Below the pieces are notes generated by a model. The model searched no databases, had not been told where the DNA came from, and saw only the letters and a list, made by a program, of their open reading frames with translations. From Oceanobacillus jeddahensis (lineage in GTDB: Bacteria > Bacillota > Bacilli > Bacillales > Amphibacillaceae), in assembly GCF_000750635.1 (NCBI RefSeq), contig NZ_CCDM010000001.1:1550001-1614000 (forward strand): 64,000 nt of DNA. The letters run 5' to 3'. Positions 47,161-56,655 of the stretch are shown here, in pieces. The translations under genes were made by a program, and so were the position numbers. The first letter of the stretch is position 1, and each line of letters starts with the position of its first letter.

Positions 47161-47973
47161 ATGATGGAGACCATAACTACTTTCAGTAACGCAGCTGTTT
47201 CCAAGGTGAAACAATTAAATCATAGTAAAAGCAAGTATCTCATCATGACGATGCTGGCAGGATTTTTTGTCGGTCTTGGAATCATATTAATTTTTACTAT
47301 CGGCGGAACGCTTGCTCCAACAGAGTTTGCTGGAACATCGATTGTGATGGGTGTTTCCTTTGGAATCGCTTTGAGTCTGGTCATTATGGCTGGTTCTGAT
47401 TTGTTTACGGGGAATAATATGATTATGACGATTGGCTTTTTAACAAAAAAAACAAGGGTTTTAGACGTGTTGCGGATATGGGGGTTCAGTTATTTTGGTA
47501 ACTTTGCCGGGGCTATTGTTGTAGCTGGATTATTCTTTTATTCCGGACTGGCTACGGGAGGAACGGCAGATTTTATTATTTCTTCTGCAAGCTCCAAGAT
47601 GAACGGACCATTTATGGAGCTTTTTGTTCGTGGTATCCTGTGTAATATTCTAGTCTGTCTGGCAGTCTGGTGCTCTGTTAAGCTAAAGGATGAAACGGCG
47701 AAGCTCATTATAATTTTCTGGTGTTTATTTGCTTTTATCACATCTGGATTTGAACATAGTGTGGCAAACATGACCTTGTTGTCAACTGCTTTAATGATTC
47801 CGCATCCGGAAACCATCTCTTTTGCAGGTCTTGCTGCAAACTTAATCCCGGTATCACTGGGAAATATTGTCGGTGGAGCAGTTTTCATTGGAGCAGCATA
47901 TTGGTATGGAATAACGGAGAAAACATCCAAATTACATTCAACTGCAGATAAGAAATATAAGAAGGAAGCGTAG
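47161..47973 (+). CDS. nirC: Formate/nitrite transporter family protein
   Basis: A 270-residue FNT-family channel with six membrane segments. It shows the TM1 region MLAGFFVGLGIILIFTIGG, the GSDLFTGNNMIMTIGFL loop, RGILCNILVCLAVWCSVKLK with the conserved N-L-V-C-L-A-V-W, the ITSGFEHSVANM signature with the pore histidine, and NIVGGAVFIGAAYWYG. It most likely imports nitrite for NirBD or exports it. AGAGGAGG precedes the ATG. Last gene of the nir locus; repeat copy D follows. Confidence 0.92.
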   Translation: MMETITTFSNAAVSKVKQLNHSKSKYLIMTMLAGFFVGLGIILIFTIGGTLAPTEFAGTSIVMGVSFGIALSLVIMAGSDLFTGNNMIMTIGFLTKKTRVLDVLRIWGFSYFGNFAGAIVVAGLFFYSGLATGGTADFIISSASSKMNGPFMELFVRGILCNILVCLAVWCSVKLKDETAKLIIIFWCLFAFITSGFEHSVANMTLLSTALMIPHPETISFAGLAANLIPVSLGNIVGGAVFIGAAYWYGITEKTSKLHSTADKKYKKEA

Positions 47974-48018
47974 ATGGCAGGAAAAGGTGCGGAGCTCTAT
48001 TTAAGGTAAGCGTCGTAC

Positions 48019-48281
48019 CTTTTGTCACGGAGAAGCGCCCGTAAAACTCCCGCCACAAAATAAAGAGAGAAAATAAATTTATTTAGGCGGGAGATAACGG
48101 GCGCTAACTCCCTGAATCACTAAGGCTAATTCAGTGGGAGAATGAAGGAAGCAGACTAAGTTCGCGACGTCCTGGGACTGGGACTGCGATTACTCGTCCC
48201 ATCGAAGAGCTTTTGCGATTACTCGTCCCATCGTAAAGAGTTGTGCGTCGAAAACTCCCACTGAATGAAGTTTCGTTTTAT
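48019..48281 (+). repeat. Hairpin-rich intergenic element, copy D
   Basis: Longest uninterrupted copy, about 260 bases, with both hairpin modules and two tandem GATTACTCGTCCCATCG units. It ends CTGAATGAAGTTTCGTTTTAT. Confidence 0.9.
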
Positions 48282-48401
48282 ATATGAAATTTTTCCTGAA
48301 GTTATGATCATAGCAGGAGTTATCTCATAGATGTAGAAATAATTTAAAGAGAGGACATAAGCAACGGGTTTGAATACCTACTAAAAAAAGGGGAGATAAC
48401 A

Positions 48402-48872
48402 ATGAGCAAAGAACAGAAAGTGTTGTTTAACCAGCTTTCTGCTTATCGGACTAATGTGTTGATGGCAGTAGAAGGGCTTTCGAAAGAGCAGGCAGAAATC
48501 GTACCAGCAAATTTTAATAATAATATCCGCTGGAATCTCGGACATATTTATTTGGATCAATTTCTGTGGATAGAGGTGTTGACCAAAGAAACCTCTGAGG
48601 CCACGAAGTATTTTAACCAATGGTTTGGTTTTGGAACATCACCAAAGGACTTTACTTCGGAAACACCAACCTTTGAAGCGTTGAAGAGCTTATTAAAAGA
48701 ACAGCCTGATGTGATTAAAAAGCAGTATCAACATCGATTGAAAGAGGAATTTGCCCCGACTGAAATGGGAATGTATACAATCGAACAAGTTTTAATGCGG
48801 ACGGTGTTTCACGAAGGAATGCATCTGCAGGCAATTATGGATATTAGAAAATGTCTTCCAAAAGAGAGGTAA
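48402..48872 (+). CDS. DinB family protein (putative metal-dependent enzyme)
   Basis: A 156-residue four-helix DinB/YfiT-like protein. The metal-binding His triad is likely in RWNLGHIYLDQFLW and TVFHEGMHLQAIM, the usual positions. Relatives include bacillithiol- and mycothiol-dependent transferases, as well as proteins of unknown role. The ATG follows AAAGGGGAG. Alone between repeat copies D and E. Confidence 0.85.
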   Translation: MSKEQKVLFNQLSAYRTNVLMAVEGLSKEQAEIVPANFNNNIRWNLGHIYLDQFLWIEVLTKETSEATKYFNQWFGFGTSPKDFTSETPTFEALKSLLKEQPDVIKKQYQHRLKEEFAPTEMGMYTIEQVLMRTVFHEGMHLQAIMDIRKCLPKER

Positions 48873-49210
48873 ACAGAAATTCAACGATAAATAAATGAAT
48901 TGAATGAGAAAAACTCGGATAATTGCTCGTCTTTTACTAGCATAAGGAGATGCTGCCTTCAACGTTCCCGCAAGGACGTAGAGATCTTTGGCAAAAGCTC
49001 CTTTGGATCCGCAGTTTTTCTTTTGCTATCTATCCATAAGTATTGGTGAATAAGGTATAGACTTCAATATGATCAAGTACTCTGAATAAAGATTCACTTT
49101 TCTTTGTTCTTATTTTGATTGTTTAATATAATGTATTGAATATAATTTTTCCATATGCGGATTTCCTGTTTTAGAGAATCGCAATGTCTTTTTTGGCTCT
49201 TTTCCCCACG
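48873..49210. other. Intergenic stretch after dinB
   Basis: About 340 bases. The antisense frame gives a protein-like run near 48960-49030 (ADPKELLPKIS), but stops break it. I see no terminator and no supported gene. Confidence 0.35.
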
Positions 49211-49324
49211 ATTTATCACGGAGAACCGCCCGTAAAATTCCCGCCTCAAAATAAAGAGCGAAAATAAATTTATTTAGGCAGGAGATAACGGGCGCTACCT
49301 CTCACTGAATGAAGTTTCATTTTA
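49211..49324 (+). repeat. Hairpin-rich intergenic element, copy E (short)
   Basis: About 114 bases: the complete first hairpin module, then a direct jump to the right end (CTCACTGAATGAAGTTTC). Module 2 is mostly lost and module 3 absent. Confidence 0.85.
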
Positions 49325-49449
49325 TGTTGATTTTATCAGAAATAAGTAAATTTACACATGGATAAGTGTAGTTTTTACTTATAGTCGGTAATAATCTGTT
49401 ATGGTTGCTTGTGAGACATATAATTTATATTAAATGGAGCACTTACTCA

Positions 49450-49477
49450 TTGTAAAACGTAAAAAATGTAGTATGAT
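49450..49477 (+). promoter_or_regulatory. Sigma-A promoter for the HAD phosphatase
   Basis: TTGTAA (49450-49455), a 16-base spacer, TATGAT (49472-49477), 34 bases before the start codon. Confidence 0.65.
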
Positions 49478-49510
49478 GATAAATAGCATAAAAAGAAAGG
49501 CAGTAGATAA

Positions 49511-50278
49511 ATGTTGAAGGGATTAGTATTTTTTGACTTGGATGGTACATTATTAAATGAATATTCTGATGTAGGTGAAACAGAAATTAAAGCTGTGAAA
49601 CAGTTGCAGGAAAATGGCTATATGCCGATTATTGCCAGTGGAAGAACCGTTATTGAAATTGAAGATATACTTGAAAAAACAGGAATTAATTCTATTATTT
49701 CCATGAATGGACAACATGGTATTTTCGATAATGAAATTATTTTTCATAAACAAATTGACAATAATATATTAATAAATTTAAAACAGATGGTTCTATCTCG
49801 TGATGAGGAGCTGGCATTTTATAATAATGAAAAAATACGTATCACCGGCCATGATGATATGGCGAAAAAGTGTTTCGAGCGTATTCGCTCAGATGTACCG
49901 CCGATTGATGGTGAAATGTACATAAAAGATCCTGTATATATGGCATTGGTATTATGCAATATTGGTGATGAAGAGTATAAAGAGGCCTTTCCAGAACTGG
50001 AATTTGTCAGAAACGGACCGTACAGTATTGATGTATTTTCGAAAGGCAGCTCTAAAGCGACAGGAATTAAAACGTTAATGGAAAAACTGCAATTACAGCA
50101 AATACCTACATATGCTTTTGGTGATGGTCTGAATGATTTGGAAATGTTTGATTTGGTTGACTATCCTGTAGCAATGGGAAATGCAGTAGAAGAATTGAAG
50201 GAAAAAGCATCATACGTTACAGAAACGAACCTGAATAATGGTATTGTTCAAGGATTACGGCATTATCATTTAATCTAG
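49511..50278 (+). CDS. HAD-superfamily phosphatase, Cof type
   Basis: A 255-residue class IIB HAD phosphatase. Motif I is VFFDLDGTLLNEYS with the nucleophilic Asp, motif II lies in PIIASGRT, the lysine is in SKGSSKATGIKTLM, and motif IV is AFGDGLNDLEMFDLVDYPVAMGNA. It probably dephosphorylates a sugar phosphate or a flavin-type metabolite. The ATG has only an AAAGG further upstream. It has its own promoter and terminator. Confidence 0.9.
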   Translation: MLKGLVFFDLDGTLLNEYSDVGETEIKAVKQLQENGYMPIIASGRTVIEIEDILEKTGINSIISMNGQHGIFDNEIIFHKQIDNNILINLKQMVLSRDEELAFYNNEKIRITGHDDMAKKCFERIRSDVPPIDGEMYIKDPVYMALVLCNIGDEEYKEAFPELEFVRNGPYSIDVFSKGSSKATGIKTLMEKLQLQQIPTYAFGDGLNDLEMFDLVDYPVAMGNAVEELKEKASYVTETNLNNGIVQGLRHYHLI

Positions 50279-50293
50279 GTAAGTAATAGGGAG

Positions 50294-50341
50294 AATCCTT
50301 TATCATGATTGTTAAAAGCAATTGTAGATAAAGGATTTTTT
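50294..50341 (+). terminator. Terminator after the HAD gene
   Basis: AATCCTTTATC pairs with GATAAAGGATT, followed by a T-tract that runs into the short repeat at 50336. Confidence 0.82.
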
Positions 50342-50364
50342 ACGTTAGGAAAGCGTAAGAAAAA
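50336..50364 (+). repeat. Short TAGGAAAG-type hairpin repeat, copy 3
   Basis: TTACG and CGTAA arms around TTAGGAAAG, then GAAAAAC. Like copy 1, it sits directly on the T-tract of a terminator. Confidence 0.5.
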
Positions 50365-50397
50365 CGATTATATTTCAATACTATGAAACTTATATAA

Positions 50398-50490
50398 AGT
50401 GAAGCTTCCTTCAGTCGGGATTTTGGGAGCACAACTCTTTACGTTGGGACGAGTAACCGAGGCCTGGTCCCACCCAGTTATACTGTAATA
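50398..50490 (-). repeat. Diverged inverted fragment of the intergenic element
   Basis: Contains CTTCCTTCAGTCGGGATTTT, GCACAACTCTTTACG and TGGGACGAGTAAC, in the order of the reverse complement of the right half of copies A, C and D. The first hairpin module is missing. Confidence 0.65.
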
Positions 50491-50578
50491 AATTATTTAT
50501 AGATAGGTAGTTATATAGATTATCAAAATGATGAAAGCGGTTTATAGACAAACCAAGAAATCTATTATACAATAATCA

Positions 50579-50612
50579 TGAAATTAATATTTTATCTTTG
50601 AAATTAATTTCA
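50579..50612. promoter_or_regulatory. Palindrome plus half-site, likely SorC-type operator
   Basis: TGAAATTAATTTCA (50599-50612) is a perfect palindrome, and TGAAATTAAT (50579-50588) is a direct half copy 20 bases upstream. It lies just before the regulator gene, so autoregulation is likely. TGAAAGCGGTTTAT near 50531 is at best a weak cre site. Confidence 0.55.
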
Positions 50613-50631
50613 TCAAATGGAGAGGGATTAT

Positions 50632-51591
50632 ATGTCAAATGAAAATTTAAGTCAATTAATGCGAGTAGCAAAAAAATATTACCTATTAGATATGAAGCAG
50701 GATGAAATTGCAGCAAGTGAACAAATTTCCAAGTCAACGGTCTCCAGACTCATTAATAAGGCAAGAGAACTTGGATATGTTACGTTCAATTTAAATTTCC
50801 CATCTGTAACAGACGAAAATTTACAAAATGAGCTTCAGGAGATATTTCAACTAAAGCATATATTTGTTGCAGAATCAGATAAGACAGATGAGAGGATTAC
50901 GTTTTCAAACGTATCAGATGGGCTCTCCTCTTATTTGAATGAAATTATTTCAGATGGGGAGATAGTTGGCGTTTCATGGGGGAAGACGATGACTTATATG
51001 TCAGAAAATCTTGATCCAGCTGCGAAAAAAGATGTTAAATTTGTTTTGTTAAATGGAGGTGTATCCAATCGGAATGTTTCCACATTAAGTGATCAAATGT
51101 TAATCAAATTTGCTAAAAATTATGGAGCTACATGGCATTTTTTACAGGTTCCCTCTTTTGTAGATAATTCGCATATTGCAGGAATTATTAAACAAGATTC
51201 TAAGATTAATGAAATCTTCCGTTTAATAGAAGAAACAGATACTGTTATTTATAGTGTGGGGTTTGTAAATAAAGATTCTGTACTTGTAAAAGCAGGTTAT
51301 TTTACAGAAGGAGATTATGAGAATTTGCGAAAACAAGGATTTGTTGGTGATATATGCTCCAGATATATAAAAAATAATGGAGAACATGCAGAAGGAGAAT
51401 TATACGATAGAGTGATAGGTATCAGTTTGGAGGAGATCAAAGAAAAGAAGAATAGTATCTGTGTTGCTATTGGTAAAGAGAAAGCAGAAGCTATTTTAGC
51501 CTCTTTAAAGGGGGGATATACCAATACATTATTTACTGATGAAATAACAGCTAAGGAAGTATTAAACCTGTATAGAAAGGAAGGAGTTTAA
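50632..51591 (+). CDS. SorC/DeoR-family sugar-responsive transcription regulator
   Basis: A 319-residue regulator. The N-terminal helix-turn-helix is YYLLDMKQDEIAASEQISKS then TVSRLINKARELGYV. The C-terminal sugar-phosphate-binding domain has SDGEIVGVSWGKTMTYM, VKFVLLNGGVSNRNVS, DTVIYSVGFV and the closing GIGKEKAEAILASLKGGYTN-like helix, here with AIGKEKAEAI. It controls the dehydrogenase and kinase that follow. The ATG at 50632 follows GGAGAGG; the ATG at 50617 overlaps that site. Confidence 0.9.
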   Translation: MSNENLSQLMRVAKKYYLLDMKQDEIAASEQISKSTVSRLINKARELGYVTFNLNFPSVTDENLQNELQEIFQLKHIFVAESDKTDERITFSNVSDGLSSYLNEIISDGEIVGVSWGKTMTYMSENLDPAAKKDVKFVLLNGGVSNRNVSTLSDQMLIKFAKNYGATWHFLQVPSFVDNSHIAGIIKQDSKINEIFRLIEETDTVIYSVGFVNKDSVLVKAGYFTEGDYENLRKQGFVGDICSRYIKNNGEHAEGELYDRVIGISLEEIKEKKNSICVAIGKEKAEAILASLKGGYTNTLFTDEITAKEVLNLYRKEGV

Positions 51592-51594
51592 AAG

Positions 51595-52644
51595 ATGAAA
51601 GCAGTTCAGATGTTTGCTGTGAAAGATTTACGCGTTAATGAAGTAGAAAAACCTGCACCTCAAGACGATGAAGTATTACTGAAAATTATGGCAGTAGGAG
51701 TCTGTGGATCTGATATTCCACGTATTAATCACAAGGGTCCACATGTATTGCCAGTAATCCCTGGTCATGAATTTGCTGGTGAAGTGATTGAAGTAGGTAA
51801 AGAGGTAACTGGTTGGGAGGTTTCTGATAGAGCAGCTGTTGCACCACTAATTCCATGTAACCAATGTGAATGGTGTGAACAAGGATTATATTCTTTATGT
51901 GAGGATTATAAATATTATGGCTCAAGAAATGATGGTGCGTTTGCAGAGTACCTAGCTGTGAAGGCTGAAAATCTATTGAAGCTAAATAAAACAACACCAT
52001 TTGATTGGGGAGCAACAGTAGATCCAGCTGCAAATGCAATTCATGCATTCTTTAGAGGAGATATTGGAAAAGAAGATACATTGACAGTATTTGGAATGGG
52101 GGCTATCGGTCTCTTTGCTATTCAATATGCAAAAGCAATCGGTATTACGAAGATTATTGCTGTTGATATTAATACAGAGAAGTTAGAAACTGCTAAATCT
52201 TGTGGAGCAGACTATCTTATTAATTCAGGTAATGAGAGTGTTATTGAAAAAATAAAAGAATATACAAATGGAGATGGTACTACAGCTGTTTTAGAAATGT
52301 CTGGTGCTGCCATTGCCCAAGTACAGGCTGTACAAGTAGCTGCAAAAATGGGAAGGATCGTTTACCTTGGAATCAATAATGGTAATCTTGATATTCCAAA
52401 CGATGCCATTAACAAAATTTTAAGAGGACAGCTTTCCATTATTGGCAGCTGGAATTCCTTTTCTAATCCATTTCCAGGTAAGGAATGGACAGAATCTGTT
52501 CGACTGATGGAAGAAGGTAAGTTAAATCCAGATAAATTAATTACGCATCGCTTAGAGCTTGATGATGTGCCAGAAGTATTCCGCAAAATTGATAAAGAAC
52601 CATTTCATTTTAATAAAATTATGTTTTACCCGCATGGGGAGTAA
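51595..52644 (+). CDS. Zinc-dependent medium-chain (polyol) dehydrogenase
   Basis: A 349-residue MDR-family dehydrogenase. The catalytic zinc region is GVCGSDIPRINHKGPHVLPV and IPGHEFAGEVIEVG; the structural zinc site is CNQCEWCEQGLYSLC; the NAD(P) fold is TVFGMGAIGLFAIQYAKAIG. It is most like galactitol-1-phosphate and related polyol(-phosphate) dehydrogenases; the substrate is unproven. It starts 3 bases after the regulator stop, with AAAGGAAGG upstream. The following FGGY kinase suggests oxidation of a polyol to a ketose that is then phosphorylated. Confidence 0.88.
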   Translation: MKAVQMFAVKDLRVNEVEKPAPQDDEVLLKIMAVGVCGSDIPRINHKGPHVLPVIPGHEFAGEVIEVGKEVTGWEVSDRAAVAPLIPCNQCEWCEQGLYSLCEDYKYYGSRNDGAFAEYLAVKAENLLKLNKTTPFDWGATVDPAANAIHAFFRGDIGKEDTLTVFGMGAIGLFAIQYAKAIGITKIIAVDINTEKLETAKSCGADYLINSGNESVIEKIKEYTNGDGTTAVLEMSGAAIAQVQAVQVAAKMGRIVYLGINNGNLDIPNDAINKILRGQLSIIGSWNSFSNPFPGKEWTESVRLMEEGKLNPDKLITHRLELDDVPEVFRKIDKEPFHFNKIMFYPHGE

Positions 52645-52671
52645 GATTTTCATTTAAGGGGGGAAGAAAAA

Positions 52672-54162
52672 ATGAATAAAAATGATTTGTTTTTAGGTGC
52701 TGATTTTGGTACCCAGGGAGTTCGTGTTGGTGTAGTCAATCGAGAGGGAAAAATAATTTCTTCTAATGAAGTCAAGTATTCGATTGACTATCCAAAATCA
52801 GGATACGCTGTTCAAGATAGTGCAGACTGGTGGAAGGGTTTTAAAAAAGCTTTAACAGTAGTTATTGGGGATTATTCAGCAGAAGAGAAAAAACGTATTA
52901 AAGCTATTTCAATTTGTGCAACCTCCTCAACAGTACTACCTGTTGACGAAACTGGGAATGCGCTTGATGAAGCAATGATGTGGATGGATATTCGTTCAAA
53001 AGAGCAGGCCAAACGAATTAATGATACAAGTCATTCTGTGTTAGGTTATTGTGGTGACGCTGTATCACCAGAATGGTTTATTCCAAAATTATTGTGGATT
53101 AAGGAAAATAATCGGGAGATTTATGAAAAAGCGGATAAAATTGTTGAGCAAATTGATTTTATCAATCATAAGTTGACAGGAAATTGGGCTGCTAGCAAAG
53201 TAAATGCAGTATGTAAATGGAATTATGTAGAGGATGAAGCATTTAATGAGGAGTATATGACCTTAATTGGCTTGGAAGACTTTCGCGATAAAATGATTAC
53301 CAATGTAATACCAATGGGGGAGCAGGTTGGTAGTTTGAATAAATCATTTGCGAATGAATTTGGTTTGAACACTATTCCAGTTATTCAGGGTGGGATTGAT
53401 GCACACATTGGTATGCTTGGAATGGGGGTTGTTGCTCCTGGGAAAATGGCTGCAATTATGGGTACGAGTTTTGTACAATTATTATTTACAGATAAAGATT
53501 TACCGGTTAAGGGGATATGGGGACCTTATAAGGGAGCAATGATACCAGGCTTGACGCTGTTAGAAGCTGGACAAATATCTGCAGGCTCAATTATTAAATG
53601 GTATCAAAATATTTTTAATTTACATGATGGGGAAGCATTTAACAAGATGCAGGAAGAAGCCCGAAACATACCGGTTGGTGCAGATGGGATTCGTGCACTG
53701 GACTTCTTCCAAGGTAATCGTACACCCTACAAGGATAATTATGCAACAGGCTCATTTCATGGTTTAACCTTGAATCATAGCAGGGCGCATTTGCATCGTG
53801 CAATTATGGAAGCGGTTGCTTTTGGATTTAAAAATATTATTGAAAACTTTGAGCAAAGTGGTGTCCCAATTAATAAGGTGGTTGGAACTGGAGGAGTGAC
53901 ACAAGATAAAGTTTGGATGCAAATTATTGCTGATGCAACAGGAAAAGAATTTACAATCAATGAAAATACAAATTATGGAACCATTCTAGGGTGTGCTGTT
54001 TTAGGAGCAGTAGGTAGTGAATCGTATAACTCTTTAGAAGAGGCAGCTGACAACATGGTTCATGAAAAAGAAACAGTATATCCAGATAGCGAAAATACGA
54101 AAGCCTATGTTGAACCATTTAAGGAATATTTAGAGCTTTATAAAGCTCTAAAAATATCCTAG
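52672..54162 (+). CDS. FGGY-family carbohydrate kinase
   Basis: A 496-residue FGGY kinase with the ATP/sugar motif FLGADFGTQGVRVGVVN, DEAMMWMDIRSKEQA, VIQGGIDAHIGMLGMGVVAPG, and the C-terminal FGGY signature region VVGTGGVTQDKVWMQIIADA. It phosphorylates a ketose or polyol, xylulose- or ribulose-like, not distinguishable here. AAGGGGGG precedes ATG. Last gene of the SorC operon; no transporter is encoded nearby. Confidence 0.9.
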   Translation: MNKNDLFLGADFGTQGVRVGVVNREGKIISSNEVKYSIDYPKSGYAVQDSADWWKGFKKALTVVIGDYSAEEKKRIKAISICATSSTVLPVDETGNALDEAMMWMDIRSKEQAKRINDTSHSVLGYCGDAVSPEWFIPKLLWIKENNREIYEKADKIVEQIDFINHKLTGNWAASKVNAVCKWNYVEDEAFNEEYMTLIGLEDFRDKMITNVIPMGEQVGSLNKSFANEFGLNTIPVIQGGIDAHIGMLGMGVVAPGKMAAIMGTSFVQLLFTDKDLPVKGIWGPYKGAMIPGLTLLEAGQISAGSIIKWYQNIFNLHDGEAFNKMQEEARNIPVGADGIRALDFFQGNRTPYKDNYATGSFHGLTLNHSRAHLHRAIMEAVAFGFKNIIENFEQSGVPINKVVGTGGVTQDKVWMQIIADATGKEFTINENTNYGTILGCAVLGAVGSESYNSLEEAADNMVHEKETVYPDSENTKAYVEPFKEYLELYKALKIS

Positions 54163-54464
54163 GAAAAGGTCGTGTAGTAGGATGATGGATGATATAGGTA
54201 CAGTAGTTATAAACGGACTATACTAGTTATGTTAGTTATACTGGGAAACTATTATTCAATTCATTAAAAAGAAATGCCATCAAATAATGATAAAAAAGGA
54301 ACTGGCTGTTTATAAAGAGGTTGTTAATAATCAAGGGTGTATCAAATTAAACGTTAAACTTGAAAGACAAGACTTTTTATATAAGTTTCTGTATATTGCC
54401 TTAAGCACGAACTGTGACAAGCAGACAAGTCATTTCGTTTTTCAAAAGTTAATATAAATAAAGC
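54163..54464 (+). other. Intergenic stretch after the FGGY kinase
   Basis: About 300 bases. A 55-codon frame from ATG 54287 (KKELAVYKEVVNNQG...) ends near 54456. It has no ribosome site and no recognised family; it may be a gene remnant. Nothing else is seen. Confidence 0.3.
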
Positions 54465-54520
54465 AGCAGGAAAATCAAGTGAAATTTACTAATTATTTAC
54501 TTGGTTTTTCTGCTATTTTT
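54465..54520 (+). terminator. Terminator before the sugar-nucleotide operon
   Basis: AGCAGGAAAATCAAGT pairs with ACTTGGTTTTTCTGCT across an A/T loop, followed by ATTTTTAT. Confidence 0.75.
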
Positions 54521-54701
54521 ATGTCTTCTCTCCCAATTGTGGCAATTTCATGGTAAATCTGAGACAGCTTTTCTATTATCGAAATAAATTTGAAACAAGA
54601 ATGTAAGTTTACAAATGGGTTTTAAAAGGAATAATGTAGATAATAAGATGACCTATGTTTTAAAACTAAAATAAATTTTATTACGATGGAGGGTGTGTAT
54701 C

Positions 54702-55634
54702 ATGAAAGGAATTATTCTGGCTGGAGGAAGTGGAACACGTCTGTCTCCGAGTACGGATAGTATGAACAAGCACCTGCTGCCCGTTTATGATAAGCCGATG
54801 ATTTATTACCCGTTATCTGTCTTGATGCTCGGCGGTATTAAAGAAGTAATGATTATTAGTACACCGGAAGATATCGCTCGTTTTGAGATGTTATTAGGAG
54901 ATGGATCTGCATTAGGTATTCAAATTGCCTATCAAGAACAAACAGAACCAAAAGGAATCCCTGAAGCTTTTATTCTGGCTGAAGATTTCATTGGGAAAGA
55001 CGATGTTACGTTGATTCTTGCGGATAATATCTTCTTTGGCCAAGGATTCACGACATTATTGCGGAACGCAATAAAAAATCATAAGCATGCAACTGTTTTT
55101 GGATATCGTGTCAAAGATGCAGAACGTTTTGGGGTGGTTGAATTTGATCATCATCAAAAAGCGATTTCCATAGAGGAAAAGCCGGAAGATCCGAAGTCAG
55201 ATTTTGCCGTAACTGGATTGTATATTTATGATTCCAGAGCGGTTCAAATTGCCAAAAAGCTCAAACCTTCTGAACGTGGTGAGTTAGAAATTACAGATTT
55301 AAATAAAGAATATTTAAAATGGAATCAACTTCATGTTGAATTATTAGGCAGAGGTTTTGCATGGATGGATGCAGGAACACAAGAATCCTTATTTGATGCA
55401 GCTGAATTTATTAAAACAACTCAGCAGCGCCAAGGGTTCAAAATTGCTTGTCTGGAGGAAATTGCTTTCTATTTGGGATATATTTCTCGAGAAGTACTTC
55501 ATGAAAAAGGAAAATCGATGGAGAAAACCGATTATGGTCAATATTTAATGGAAATTGCAAATCGGAAGCATAGCCAGCAATACTGGGACACCATCGATCA
55601 TCATCCAATGTTAGGACTGGTCGAAAATGAGTAA
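54702..55634 (+). CDS. rfbA: Glucose-1-phosphate thymidylyltransferase
   Basis: A 310-residue RmlA. The nucleotide loop is [36 protein letters not shown] and [32 protein letters not shown] and [19 protein letters not shown] follow. It makes dTDP-glucose from dTTP and glucose-1-phosphate. The ATG at 54702 follows GGAGGG; a GTG-like start nine bases earlier is less likely. First gene of the seven-gene operon reaching 61552. The end overlaps rfbB by 8 bases. Confidence 0.95.
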   Translation: MKGIILAGGSGTRLSPSTDSMNKHLLPVYDKPMIYYPLSVLMLGGIKEVMIISTPEDIARFEMLLGDGSALGIQIAYQEQTEPKGIPEAFILAEDFIGKDDVTLILADNIFFGQGFTTLLRNAIKNHKHATVFGYRVKDAERFGVVEFDHHQKAISIEEKPEDPKSDFAVTGLYIYDSRAVQIAKKLKPSERGELEITDLNKEYLKWNQLHVELLGRGFAWMDAGTQESLFDAAEFIKTTQQRQGFKIACLEEIAFYLGYISREVLHEKGKSMEKTDYGQYLMEIANRKHSQQYWDTIDHHPMLGLVENE

Positions 55635-56655
55635 GACGATCTTAATTACAGGCGGAGCTGGTTTTATCGGTTCCAACTTTATCCATTATTATCAGCAGAA
55701 GTATCCCGAAAAGCAGTTGGTTAATATCGATAAACTAACCTATGCCGGCTCCTTAACTAACTTAACAGAAGCTGAGGATAACGGGAATTATCACTTTATC
55801 CAGGGTGATATTGCGGATATGAAAACAGTAGCAGCGATTTTCAAAGAATATGATATTGAAGGAGTTATTCATTTTGCCGCAGAATCCCATGTAGACCGTT
55901 CTATTCATGATGCGAGCCCATTCATTGACACGAATGTTGTTGGTACGCTAAATCTTTTGCAGGCGGCGAGAGCAGATTGGGAGGAAAAAGGGGAACTTGG
56001 TGAGCGCAGATTTCACCATATATCAACGGATGAAATCTATGGCTCATTAGGTGAATCTGGAAAATTTACAGAGGATACGCCCTATGATCCAAGAAATCCA
56101 TACAGCGCATCGAAAGCTGGTGCGAACTTTTTAGTAAAAAGCTTTGGTCATACGTATGGAATGAATGTGATTATTTCCTCCTGCTCGAATAATTATGGTC
56201 CAAGACAGCATGACGAGAAGCTTCTGCCCACCATTATCCGGCAGGCTTTGGCAAATGAGCCGATACCTATTTACGGGGATGGAAAGAACATCCGTGATTG
56301 GCTATTTGTCGAGGACCACTGCAGGGCAATTGATATGATTTATCACCAGGGTAAAACGATGGAAACCTATAATGTTGGTGGAAATAATGAACAAGAAAAT
56401 ATCGCCATCACCCATGCTGTTTGTTATTTATTAGATGAGCAAAAACCAGATTTACTGAAAAAATATAATTTAGAGCATTTTTCTGATTTGATTACCTATG
56501 TGGCAGATCGGAAAGGGCATGATAAAAGGTATGCCATTGATGCAAGTAAAATTCAAAATGAACTAGGCTGGCGTCCGCAAGTTAATTTAGAGGATGGACT
56601 GAGAAAAACTGTGGAATGGTATGTATCAAAATGGAAAACAAACGTACTGATTTGA
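55627..56655 (+). CDS. rfbB: dTDP-glucose 4,6-dehydratase
   Basis: A 342-residue extended SDR. The NAD fold is [20 protein letters not shown], the active site includes [13 protein letters not shown] (Thr-Asp-Glu) and YSASKAG (Tyr-Lys), and the substrate loops are [20 protein letters not shown] and [14 protein letters not shown]. It converts dTDP-glucose to dTDP-4-keto-6-deoxyglucose. RmlC and RmlD, needed for rhamnose, do not follow; an aminotransferase does, directing the product to an amino sugar. It overlaps rfbA and the next gene, so the operon is tightly coupled. Confidence 0.95.
   Translation: MSKTILITGGAGFIGSNFIHYYQQKYPEKQLVNIDKLTYAGSLTNLTEAEDNGNYHFIQGDIADMKTVAAIFKEYDIEGVIHFAAESHVDRSIHDASPFIDTNVVGTLNLLQAARADWEEKGELGERRFHHISTDEIYGSLGESGKFTEDTPYDPRNPYSASKAGANFLVKSFGHTYGMNVIISSCSNNYGPRQHDEKLLPTIIRQALANEPIPIYGDGKNIRDWLFVEDHCRAIDMIYHQGKTMETYNVGGNNEQENIAITHAVCYLLDEQKPDLLKKYNLEHFSDLITYVADRKGHDKRYAIDASKIQNELGWRPQVNLEDGLRKTVEWYVSKWKTNVLI

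Noticed and set aside
48960..49040. Possible antisense peptide or insertion-sequence remnant
   Set aside because: Only about 20 codons look protein-like before a stop, and no family could be recognised.
50525..50545. Catabolite-repression (cre) site before the SorC operon
   Set aside because: TGAAAGCGGTTTAT differs from consensus at several positions, including the 3' CA; too weak to list as a feature.
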